Source: Lysobacter dokdonensis DS-58 (GTDB lineage Bacteria; Pseudomonadota; Gammaproteobacteria; Xanthomonadales; Xanthomonadaceae). Taken from it: a DNA stretch of 64,000 nt. Location: the NCBI RefSeq assembly GCF_000770795.1, contig NZ_JRKJ01000002.1:558001-622000 (forward strand), given 5' to 3'. A program made the translations under genes and the position numbers. This document shows, piece after piece, positions 54,866 to 62,913 of the stretch. Under the pieces are notes generated by a model that searched no databases, was not told the origin of the DNA, and was given only the letters and a program-made list of their open reading frames with translations. Numbering within the stretch: position 1 is the first letter of the stretch; each line of letters begins with the position of its first letter.

Positions 54866-55807
54866 TCAGGCGCCTTCCGGGCGCGCCGGGATGCGATGCC
54901 CCTCGCTTTCGCTCGTACGGTTCGACTCTCCCGAGCGACGCAGCTCTCGCTCGTTCATCGTCTCGATGATCCCGGTCTCGCGGTCGAAGGTGATGTCGCC
55001 TTCTTCCAGCAGCGAGAAGTCGGCGCGTCCGCAACCTTCCTGCGTGTCCTCGTCCTGCGCGTCGGCAGGCTGGGCTTCGCGACGGAACTTCACGGTCGCG
55101 AGGCGGGCATCGGTGCGCGTCGGATCGAGCCATGCGGAAACCGTGGCAGGGACCACGCCGCATTCGGTGTCGTCCATGGTGCCTTGCAACTCGTGCGGCA
55201 CGCCGGGGAGATACGTCAGGCCCATCAGCTGCGTGACGAAAAAGGCATCGCGGGTCGTCTGCACGATCGATTCGGCCCCGAACGCCTTCTGGACGATTCC
55301 TTCGATGATCGCGTCCTTGTGCGGGGCGATGATTTCGCGCGTTTCGTCGGGCAGTGACTCGAACTCCGATTCCATCATTTCGCGGATGATCGGCCCGCCC
55401 GTCGCCAGGATCCGCGCCAGGCGGGCCGGATCCACGTGGATGTCGCCGACGCGGCCCGACGCATCGAGCTCGACGCGCGCCTCCATGCCGGCGAACGCCG
55501 CCATCACGCTGCGCATCTGCTTCTCGCGCTCCGCGTCGCCCTCGACCTCGAGCATTTCGTCCGCGCTCGACGATTGGAGGACGAATCCGTTCGGCGACGC
55601 ATCGACGATGCGGTCGGTGCTTTTCGACGTCATGCGATAGGCGAAGCGTTCGCCCGGCGATTCTTCCACCGAGTAGTCGGTCACCGCGTGCGTGACTTCG
55701 AGACCGGCGCGCCACGGCAGCTTCCACGTCACGGCGTCGTCGGCGGCGAAAGCGGGCGACATCGCGCCGCACAGGGCGAGCAGGAGGATCGATCGTTGCA
55801 TGGTCAT
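54866..55807 (-). CDS. Periplasmic protein, unknown
   Basis: 313 residues from ATG 55807, which shares a base with the upstream stop (TGATG). Signal peptide ILLLALCGAMSPAFA. VTWKLPWRAGLEVTHAVTDYSVEESPGERFAYRMTSKSTDRIV begins a beta-rich domain. A single Cys pair (ECGV, EGCG) is visible. No family was recognised. Confidence 0.7.
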   Translation of the reverse strand: MTMQRSILLLALCGAMSPAFAADDAVTWKLPWRAGLEVTHAVTDYSVEESPGERFAYRMTSKSTDRIVDASPNGFVLQSSSADEMLEVEGDAEREKQMRSVMAAFAGMEARVELDASGRVGDIHVDPARLARILATGGPIIREMMESEFESLPDETREIIAPHKDAIIEGIVQKAFGAESIVQTTRDAFFVTQLMGLTYLPGVPHELQGTMDDTECGVVPATVSAWLDPTRTDARLATVKFRREAQPADAQDEDTQEGCGRADFSLLEEGDITFDRETGIIETMNERELRRSGESNRTSESEGHRIPARPEGA

Positions 55808-56391
55808 CAGTTCCAGAACGCCGTGCACGGACGGCTGCGCATGTGCGCGGTCGTTTCCCGGCTGCGCGAGACCGCGCCGTTGTCCGCCACGAGGCGGTCG
55901 ACGCGCACGTAGCACTTGAACCGGTCGGTCTTGTACGTCACTTCGTACAGCGCATTGGCCTCGGGCTGGAACGAGCCGCTGAGGAAGCATTGGCCATCGC
56001 GTTCGCCACCGGCGACGGTGAAGTCGAAGCGCTTGTCGACCGGTACGCGCGTTTCGTAGTAGCGGCCGGGCACGTAGGTCGTCGCCGGATCCTTGGGCAT
56101 GCCGATGTCGCCGTCGGCTTTCTTGCCGCCGCCGAAATTGAACATCCCGCCGCCCATGCTGAAGATCTTCTTCGGCGTGCCGCACTTGTCGCTGCCATCG
56201 TGCACATAGGCGTTCATCGCCGAGGACCATCCCTTTTCCTGCGGCGTGGTGAAACGCACGCTCGCGGTGTTCTCGGGCGAGGCCGGCTTCTGGTACGCCG
56301 GATTGCAGCTCGACAAGGCGAGCATCGACGACAACGCGATCAAACACGACAACGCGCGCGGCTTCGGCGCCGCGACGGACACATGCTGCAT
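55807..56391 (-). CDS. Lipoprotein, unknown, coupled to the downstream gene
   Basis: 194 residues from ATG 56391 with AGGGGA upstream. Lipobox SMLALSSC. The mature part is beta-rich with a Gly-rich loop (FSMGGGMFNFGGGKKADGD) and five Cys. TGATG overlap with the next gene implies translational coupling. Confidence 0.7.
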   Translation of the reverse strand: MQHVSVAAPKPRALSCLIALSSMLALSSCNPAYQKPASPENTASVRFTTPQEKGWSSAMNAYVHDGSDKCGTPKKIFSMGGGMFNFGGGKKADGDIGMPKDPATTYVPGRYYETRVPVDKRFDFTVAGGERDGQCFLSGSFQPEANALYEVTYKTDRFKCYVRVDRLVADNGAVSRSRETTAHMRSRPCTAFWN

Positions 56392-56477
56392 GACTTCCCC
56401 TGCGATTCGGATTCCCCGGCGCCAGACTATCCAAGCCTCGACCGCGGGACAACGGTGCGGGGCATAGACTCGCCCCA

Positions 56478-56963
56478 ATGCTCGGCCTGCCCGCCATCCG
56501 CCTTGCGACGCCCGCCGATGCGCAGGCCATCGCCGCGCTCTCCCGCGATGCCATCGAACGGGGGCTGCACTGGCGCTACACGCCCGCGCGCATCCTCGCC
56601 GCCATCCGCAGCCGCACGACGAACGTCGCCGTGGCCCACGGGACCGGCGCTTTGCACGCTTTCGCGATCATGGACTACGGCGACACCACGGCCCACCTGG
56701 TCCTGCTGGGCGTGCAAACCACGCAACGCCGACGCGGCCTGGGCGCACGCTTGCTCACGTGGCTGGAAGACGCCGCGCGCATCGCGGGTATCGAGCGGGT
56801 CGACGTGGAATGCCGCGCCGACAACCCCGGCGCCATCGCCTTCTATCGCCGCTGCGGCTACCGCGTGCAGGGCGTGTTCCCGCATTACTACGAAGGACGC
56901 ATCGATGCGGTGCGCCTGGCGAAGACACTGTTGCAAGATGCACCCGACCGCGATCAGATGTGA
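56478..56963 (+). CDS. GNAT family N-acetyltransferase
   Basis: 161 residues. Acetyl-CoA motif A QTTQRRRGLGARLLTWLEDAAR (Q/RxxGxG/A) and the C-terminal VDVECRADNPGAIAFYRRCGYRVQGVFPHYY are classical GNAT features. Substrate unknown; possibly ribosomal alanine-type or small-molecule acetylation. Divergent from the lipoprotein gene. Confidence 0.9.
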   Translation: MLGLPAIRLATPADAQAIAALSRDAIERGLHWRYTPARILAAIRSRTTNVAVAHGTGALHAFAIMDYGDTTAHLVLLGVQTTQRRRGLGARLLTWLEDAARIAGIERVDVECRADNPGAIAFYRRCGYRVQGVFPHYYEGRIDAVRLAKTLLQDAPDRDQM

Positions 56964-56989
56964 GTTCGGACAACGTCGGGGTGGCATGC

Positions 56990-57637
56990 ATGGCACTGGT
57001 GACTGGAAGCGCACATCGCGCGATGTTGGTAGCGCTCACGCTCCTGTGCGGCGCTTGTTCGCGTGAACCGACGCAGGACGCGCAAGCCGCACCGGCCACT
57101 GCGTCGGCGCCTTCGCAGGTCGGCGAAGTGTGGAGCCACGCAGCGTCGCCAAGCACGGTCGTCGCATCGTCCTCCACGGCCGTGGATGCAGGGAAGCGCA
57201 CCGCGGTGTCGCGCCCACCGCCGTTGCGGCCCGCGGCTGCGGCCGTTGCCGATTACCTTGAAGCCGCGCCGGACGACGGCCCGCCGGTCGCGATAGTGAC
57301 CGGACGCCAGTACCACGCGGTCTTCGCCGCCGAAAAGCGCGACGCCGAATGGGCCGACATCGTCGAGCCGCGCCTGCGCGAGTATTTCGCGCGACAGCGC
57401 AACGCGCGCGCATTCGAAATCGTCGGGCTCGAATGCCGCTCGACGATGTGCGAAGTCCTCGCGGCGAATCGCGATCCGCGAACGGCGCCCTTCGATGTCG
57501 ACGATTGGCAGAACGTCTTGTTCGCGATGCACGCCGAACCCTGGTACCGGCCCGCGCAACTCCGCGAGCCGTCGATTGCGATCGTCGATTCGCCCGACCA
57601 CCGCGCCTTGTTCATCACCCACCTGATTCGCGAGTAG
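56990..57637 (+). CDS. Lipoprotein, unknown
   Basis: 215 residues from ATG 56990. Lipobox LTLLCGAC; the first 70 mature residues are Ala/Ser/Thr-rich and probably disordered. The folded part has IVEPRLREYFARQRNARAFEIVGLECRSTMCEVLAAN with two Cys. No family was recognised. Confidence 0.7.
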   Translation: MALVTGSAHRAMLVALTLLCGACSREPTQDAQAAPATASAPSQVGEVWSHAASPSTVVASSSTAVDAGKRTAVSRPPPLRPAAAAVADYLEAAPDDGPPVAIVTGRQYHAVFAAEKRDAEWADIVEPRLREYFARQRNARAFEIVGLECRSTMCEVLAANRDPRTAPFDVDDWQNVLFAMHAEPWYRPAQLREPSIAIVDSPDHRALFITHLIRE

Positions 57638-57643
57638 CAGGCC

Positions 57644-58183
57644 TCAGGCGCGCGCCGCCTTGCGGAACAACACCGACGCGCCCATCCACAGCACGACGTA
57701 CATCGCGGTGATGGCGAATAGCGCCACGGGCACGTCGAGGCGGCCGAAGATCGCGATGCCGCCGACGATCGCCTGCGCCACCGCGGTGGCGACCATCGCG
57801 CGCGCCATGCCGTGCGCGCGGAAACTTGCGAGGAGCGCGCCGATGACGGCGACGGCGAGCACGCCGATGAACATGAGATTGGCGGGGTTGCGTTCGTCGC
57901 CGATGACGCCGACGGCGAGGTTCGCCCACACCAGGAAGAACGCGGTGCCGATGGCGGCCGCAGCGCCGGCGCGGTAGGCCAGGCTGGCGCTCCTGCGCGC
58001 GAGCACTTCGTACGCGCCGCACGCGGTGGCGAGCATGACCCCCCAGGTGATGAAGTCGCGCGCGGTCCATTGCACTTCGTCGGTGAAGCGCATGGCGACC
58101 GCCGGCAGCGCCAGCAACGCGGCCGCGCCGGTCCAGAGTGCCAGGCGCCAGCGGTGGCCCGGGGTACGGAGGTGTGCGGCCAT
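57644..58183 (-). CDS. Five-helix integral membrane protein
   Basis: 179 residues. Hydrophobic helices are spaced through the chain (LALWTGAAALLALPAVAM, FITWGVMLATACGAYEVL, AAAIGTAFFLVWANLAVGV, LMFIGVLAVAVIGALL, AITAMYVVLWMGASVLF). No catalytic motif was recognised. Confidence 0.75.
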   Translation of the reverse strand: MAAHLRTPGHRWRLALWTGAAALLALPAVAMRFTDEVQWTARDFITWGVMLATACGAYEVLARRSASLAYRAGAAAAIGTAFFLVWANLAVGVIGDERNPANLMFIGVLAVAVIGALLASFRAHGMARAMVATAVAQAIVGGIAIFGRLDVPVALFAITAMYVVLWMGASVLFRKAARA

Positions 58184-58305
58184 GGCGGTGTCCTTGTCGG
58201 ATGGTGTCCCTACCCTCGCCGGCCGCCGTGAGCGGCCGATGGCGCTTGTGTGAAGCGGGGAAGAAGTCGCCGTACACTCCGCCGGTCCCGAGGGGAGCCA
58301 CGCCG

Positions 58306-59352
58306 ATGTCGTATCGCCTGTTGCTCGGAGCCGCCGTCCTGCTGGCGGGGTGCACCGCCGGAACCACGCCCGCGATGAACGACCGACTCGACACCGTGAT
58401 GCACGACTACGCGGGCGACGGCCCGGGCGCGTCGGTGCTCGTGGTCCGCGACGGCAAGTCGATCGAGCGCCGCAGCTACGGCTTCGCCGACCTCGAAGCG
58501 AAGACCGCGATCACGCCGCACACCAATTTCCGCCTGGCCTCGGTCAGCAAGCAATTCAACGCCGCCGCCATCCTGCTGCTCGCGCAGGACGGCAAGCTGT
58601 CGATCGACGATCCGATCAAACGCTTCCTGCCGACGCTGCCGAAGGAAGACGACGCGATCACCATCCGGCACCTGCTCACGCACACCTCGGGCCTGATCGA
58701 CTACGAAGACCTGATGGACCCGAAGGACACGTCGCAGATCCACGACCGCGGCGTGCTGCGGTTGCTGGAGCAGGAACGCAAGCATTACTTCACACCCGGC
58801 ACCGCGTATCGGTACAGCAACAGCGGCTATGCATTGCTCGCGCTGATCGTCGAGCGCGCATCGGGCCAGCGTTACGCCGATTTCCTGCGCACGCGCATCT
58901 TCGACAAGCTCGGGATGCGCGACACCGTCGCGTACGAGAACGGCATTTCGACCGTCGCCCATCGCGCGTACGGCTACACGTTCGAGAACGGCGCGTGGAC
59001 GCGCACCGACCAGAGCACGACCAGCGCGGTGCTCGGCGATGGCGGCATCTATTCGTCGATCGACGACCTGGCCAAATGGGATGCCGCGTTGTACGACGAC
59101 CGCCTGCTGCCGCAACCGGTGTGGAAACAGGCGTTCACGCCGGCGACGAAGACCGACGACCCCACCATCGAATACGGCTTCGGCTGGCGCATCACAGGGG
59201 AAACGCTGTGGCACTCGGGCGAAACCGTCGGCTTCCGCAACGTGATCGTGCGGTATCCGAAGCGGCGCCTGACTGTCGTCGTGCTGACCAACCGCAACGA
59301 CCCCGAGCCCTACGAGACGGCGAAGAAGATCGCCGCGCTGTACCTGGACTAG
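58306..59352 (+). CDS. Serine hydrolase of the class C beta-lactamase fold
   Basis: 348 residues from ATG 58306 with GAGGGGAG upstream. Lipobox AVLLAGC. SxxK in RLASVSKQFNAAA, YxN in RYSNSGYALLALI, and the third motif HSGETVGFRN in place of KTG. The family includes beta-lactamases, esterases and D-aminopeptidases; HSG favours an esterase or peptidase over a lactamase. The stop overlaps the convergent dipeptidase gene. Confidence 0.9.
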   Translation: MSYRLLLGAAVLLAGCTAGTTPAMNDRLDTVMHDYAGDGPGASVLVVRDGKSIERRSYGFADLEAKTAITPHTNFRLASVSKQFNAAAILLLAQDGKLSIDDPIKRFLPTLPKEDDAITIRHLLTHTSGLIDYEDLMDPKDTSQIHDRGVLRLLEQERKHYFTPGTAYRYSNSGYALLALIVERASGQRYADFLRTRIFDKLGMRDTVAYENGISTVAHRAYGYTFENGAWTRTDQSTTSAVLGDGGIYSSIDDLAKWDAALYDDRLLPQPVWKQAFTPATKTDDPTIEYGFGWRITGETLWHSGETVGFRNVIVRYPKRRLTVVVLTNRNDPEPYETAKKIAALYLD

Positions 59353-60059
59353 CGCACGGGGATGTCGAACGCGACCCCCGGCGAAGGCGCCGGGTCCAGC
59401 GTGAAGTGCCACCACTCCATCTTGTAATCGCGGAAGCCGCCGGCCTGCATCGCGTCGCGCAGGCGGTGGCGGTTCGCGCGTTGCGCGTCGGTGGCCTTGC
59501 GCGACTCGGTGTTGGCGAGCGTGTCGAAGAAGTCGAAATGCGTGCCCATGTCGAGCGGCGTGCAGGACACGCCGGTGTCGTCGCATTCCAGCAGGTCGAG
59601 GTCGACCGTCGCGCCGCGGCTGTGGCCGGAGGTCGGCGAAATGTAGTCGCCGAGCAGGTCGGGTTTGTCGAACGACGGGTAATACGCGGCCTTGGTGCGG
59701 CCATCCTCGGGCGCGTGCGCCCATTCGACGAAGCGCCGCACCGCGCGCACCGGGCGATAGCAATCGTAGAGGCGCAGGCGGAGGTGGTCGTCGCGCAGGC
59801 CGCGCTCGATGGCCGCCAGGGCCTCGGCGGCCGGGCGCAGCAGGTAGCACTTCGGGGCGTCGTAGCCGTCGACCGGCGCACCTGTGAAGTTGTTCGCGCC
59901 GGCGTAGCGGATGTCGAGGTCGATGTCGGGGACGAGCGTGCGGAGGTCGACGAGGTCGGCTTCTTCCGGCGTGGTCGCCGGGGAGACGGTCGGCGCAGAA
60001 GTTTGGTGCGATGCGCAAGCGGTGAGGAACAGGACGAGCAACGCGGCGATCGAGCGCAT
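59349..60059 (-). CDS. ddpX: D-alanyl-D-alanine dipeptidase (VanX/DdpX-like)
   Basis: 236 residues. Lipobox LVLFLTAC. M15D zinc motif SGHSRGATVDLDL (H-x6-D) and EWWHF (E-x-x-H) are complete. LRLRLYDCYRPVRAV is the conserved VanX segment. The enzyme hydrolyses D-Ala-D-Ala released from peptidoglycan turnover. The neighbouring serine hydrolase suggests cell-wall work for both. Confidence 0.92.
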   Translation of the reverse strand: MRSIAALLVLFLTACASHQTSAPTVSPATTPEEADLVDLRTLVPDIDLDIRYAGANNFTGAPVDGYDAPKCYLLRPAAEALAAIERGLRDDHLRLRLYDCYRPVRAVRRFVEWAHAPEDGRTKAAYYPSFDKPDLLGDYISPTSGHSRGATVDLDLLECDDTGVSCTPLDMGTHFDFFDTLANTESRKATDAQRANRHRLRDAMQAGGFRDYKMEWWHFTLDPAPSPGVAFDIPVR

Positions 60060-60191
60060 TCGGAAATCCGTGGCTTTTGGCTACGGTAGCAAACGCCCGA
60101 CCCCACACCGGCAAAAAGATCACCCCCTATTCACCCGGATGGCTCATGCTTGGCGGGCCCACGACAGGGCACCGCCTTGCAGGGGAAGGCC

Positions 60192-60383
60192 ATGAACATC
60201 AAGACGCTGGAAACCGTCCTGGACGAGATGCGCAAGTCCAACCACGCCGACGAGCGCCAGCTCCGCGACTGGGAAGCGCGCATCGCCGAAGCGATCACGG
60301 ACGATCTGGTCGCGAAAATCCAGGCCTCGTTCGGCGCGCCCGCGCTGGCGCCGGCGCCGGGCGGGCACGACTGGGAAGCCTGA
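60192..60383 (+). CDS. Small conserved protein, unknown
   Basis: 63 residues from ATG 60192, preceded by AGGGGAAGG. MNIKTLETVLDEMRKSNHADERQLRDWEARIAEAI is a charged helix pair; the tail is Ala/Pro-rich. No family was recognised. Confidence 0.65.
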   Translation: MNIKTLETVLDEMRKSNHADERQLRDWEARIAEAITDDLVAKIQASFGAPALAPAPGGHDWEA

Positions 60384-60395
60384 TCGCCCGGACGG

Positions 60396-62003
60396 TCAGG
60401 GAACGACCGTCCACGTCTGGTTCGGCACGCTCGCGATCGCCTGCGAGGTGGCCGCGTTGCCCGAACGCCAGATGACATCGGCGCCGCTGGACGAATTGCG
60501 CCACAACACATCCGCGCGGCGGTCTCCGTCGTAATCGGCCACCGCCTCGACGTGCCAGGTGTTGTTGGTCAGCGCCGCCGCGCTTGCGGCGCCCGCGTTG
60601 GCCGATGGCCAGATCACGTTCGCGCCGTTGGCCGAATTGCGCCAGAAGATGTCGGCCATCGCGTTGTTGTTGAAATCGCCGACGCCGGCCACGGTCCATT
60701 GCGTGCCGACGGTGGCGACGGCCTGCTGCGTCGCAGCGGACCCACTGCGCCAGATGGTGTTCCCGCCGGTGGCGGTGTTGCGCCACAACAAGTCGCTGCG
60801 GCCGTCGCCGTTGAAATCGCCGACGCCGACAATGCGCCATTGCAGGTTCGGCACGCCGTTCACGCCGATCTGCGAGGCCGCATTGCCCGAGCGCCAGATG
60901 GTGTTCTGGCCCGACACGTCGTTGCGCCATGCGATGTCCGAACGCGCGTCGCCGTCGAAATCGCCGACGCCCACGACTTTCCATGACGACGCGGGCACGG
61001 TCGCCGCGACGATCTGCGTCGCCGCGTTGCCGCCGCGCCAGATGGAATTGGCGCCCGACGAACTATTGCGCCACAACAGGTCGTTCATGCCATCGCCGTC
61101 GAAGTCGCCGATACCCACCACATGCCACGTGGTGTTCGGCACGCTGGCGACCGCCTGCTGCGTCGCGGCGTTGCCCGAGCGCCAGATCGCGTTCGCGCCG
61201 CTGCTCGAATTGCGCCACGCGATGTCAGCACGCGCATCGCCGTTGAAATCGGCATACGGGCGATACGGGGGCGCCGACGTCACCAGGCACGTGCTGGAAC
61301 ACGCATCGCCGTTGTTGGTGTTGCCGTCGTCGCATTGCTCCAGGCCTTCGACGGTGCCGTTGCCGCACGTCGATGCCGGCGTCATGCCCGATTGCCCCGC
61401 GTTGTTGCGCGGCACCGGATTGCCGAAGGCGAAGTCGTTCGCGCAGTTGTCGGTGTCGTCGGTGGCTTCCAGCGACGTCGCGCCGCCGGAGATGTTGAGC
61501 CGCCGCACCGCCGCGCGCCCGGACGTCAGGCCGCCGCTGGCGTTGAACGGCGTGCCCACGCCCGCGGGCGGCCCCGCGAAGGCGCCCCACGCCACGCAAT
61601 CGATCGAGTCGGCGAAGCACACCTTCCCGCCCGCCGAGATCAGCGCGGCCGGCATGGTCACGTCGGCCGCGACGTTGAAGAACGCCGCCGCCTGCGGCGT
61701 GGCGATCAGGATGCGCGACTGGTTCGCGCCGTTGGGCACGTTGTTGGGGAAGACGAAGCTCGCGGTCATCTGGTTGGCCGCGTTGTAGAACACCAGGTCG
61801 TGCCCACCCACCAGGTTCTGCCCGGGTGCGTACATCTGCAGCACGATGTACTGCGCCTGCGGCGAGGCGGCCGTGCCGGGGAAGATTTCCACGATCTTCA
61901 TCAGATGGAAGGTCGCCTGCGCCGGGCCGAGCACCAGCAGCAGGAAGCCCGCCAGCCACGCCGCCTTGAACCACCCCCGCCGATCGCCGGTATTCGTGCG
62001 CAT
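60396..62003 (-). CDS. Secreted FG-GAP/VCBS repeat protein with DUF4215 motif
   Basis: 535 residues from ATG 62003. Signal peptide WLAGFLLLVLGPAQA. A lamin-tail-like N-terminal domain is followed by the Cys-rich CGNGTVEGLEQCDDGNTNNGD segment (DUF4215 type). Then about six near-identical repeats of about 45-48 residues carry DFNGD-type calcium loops (DFDGDGMNDLLWRN, DFNGDGRSDLLWRN) as in FG-GAP/VCBS beta-propellers. It probably acts as a surface or extracellular binding protein. Its start overlaps the divergent outer-membrane-type gene. Confidence 0.85.
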   Translation of the reverse strand: MRTNTGDRRGWFKAAWLAGFLLLVLGPAQATFHLMKIVEIFPGTAASPQAQYIVLQMYAPGQNLVGGHDLVFYNAANQMTASFVFPNNVPNGANQSRILIATPQAAAFFNVAADVTMPAALISAGGKVCFADSIDCVAWGAFAGPPAGVGTPFNASGGLTSGRAAVRRLNISGGATSLEATDDTDNCANDFAFGNPVPRNNAGQSGMTPASTCGNGTVEGLEQCDDGNTNNGDACSSTCLVTSAPPYRPYADFNGDARADIAWRNSSSGANAIWRSGNAATQQAVASVPNTTWHVVGIGDFDGDGMNDLLWRNSSSGANSIWRGGNAATQIVAATVPASSWKVVGVGDFDGDARSDIAWRNDVSGQNTIWRSGNAASQIGVNGVPNLQWRIVGVGDFNGDGRSDLLWRNTATGGNTIWRSGSAATQQAVATVGTQWTVAGVGDFNNNAMADIFWRNSANGANVIWPSANAGAASAAALTNNTWHVEAVADYDGDRRADVLWRNSSSGADVIWRSGNAATSQAIASVPNQTWTVVP

Positions 62004-62901
62004 GTGCCCGCTCCCTTCGGCCCGCCTCGCGGGCATCGCCTTGGCCTTCGCGTCTTTCCCCCTGGCCGCGCAGGAAGTCATCCGCGAGGACGAGGTCCTC
62101 GACGGCGACCGCCCGGAAGCCTGGGCCATGCACTACAGGACGGCCTCGACGCTGATGACCGCCTTCGGCCCGCCGCCCGTCCTCGCACCGGGCCAGTGGC
62201 AGGCGGCGGTCGAGCTCGGGGACGTGCCGCACCTCGATACCCGCAAAAGCGCGGTGGGGTTCAATGGTCAGAAGAACGAAGATCTGAACAAGTCACCGGC
62301 CTTCGGGCGGGTGCGCGGCTGGGTCGGATTACCGGAAGGTTTTATCGTCGAGCTTGCGTGGACCCCGCCGGTGGAGATCGACGGAGCGAAGGCGCGCGAT
62401 GTCTGGGCGGCGGCCGTGTCGCGGCGCGTGGTGGATGCCGACGGCGTGATCGTGTTGCTGCGCGCCTTCGGGTTGCACGGGGCGGTGGTCGGCGACGTCA
62501 CCTGTCCCGCCGAGCTCGCGGGCGTGCACTTCGAGCGCAATCCCTACGGATGCGAAGCGGCGTCGAGCGACACGCTGCAACTCAACCATTACGGCCTCGA
62601 AGCGACCGCGGCGCTCGTGGATGGGCCGTGGACGTGGCACCTCACCGGCGGGATGGTGCGCATGGAGAACGAAGTGCAGGTCGACGCGATCACTTACGGC
62701 TTCCGCGACTACTCGCGGCTGACGGCGACGGACGATGTCGGGTTCCTTGCGTTCGGTGTCGGCCGGTCGTTCGGCGCGCACTGGGGCGCGGCGCTCGAAG
62801 CGCTGTACGTGCCGTTGACCGTGTTGCGCATGCCGGACGGTTCGGCGGACAGCGATCCCCTGCTCTCCTTCCGCGTGCAGGTGCGTTACACCTTCGATTG
62901 A
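62002..62901 (+). CDS. Exported protein, possibly outer-membrane beta-barrel
   Basis: 299 residues from ATG 62002, or 301 from GTG 61996. Signal peptide ARLAGIALAFASFPLAAQ. The C-terminus (FGVGRSFGAHWGAALEALYVPLTV..., FRVQVRYTF plus Asp) is alternating and almost ends in the Phe typical of outer-membrane barrels. EVIREDEVLDGDRPEAWAMHY begins the mature part. Its start codon lies inside the start codon of the divergent gene. Confidence 0.7.
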   Translation: MCPLPSARLAGIALAFASFPLAAQEVIREDEVLDGDRPEAWAMHYRTASTLMTAFGPPPVLAPGQWQAAVELGDVPHLDTRKSAVGFNGQKNEDLNKSPAFGRVRGWVGLPEGFIVELAWTPPVEIDGAKARDVWAAAVSRRVVDADGVIVLLRAFGLHGAVVGDVTCPAELAGVHFERNPYGCEAASSDTLQLNHYGLEATAALVDGPWTWHLTGGMVRMENEVQVDAITYGFRDYSRLTATDDVGFLAFGVGRSFGAHWGAALEALYVPLTVLRMPDGSADSDPLLSFRVQVRYTFD

Positions 62902-62913
62902 GATACTGGGCGC

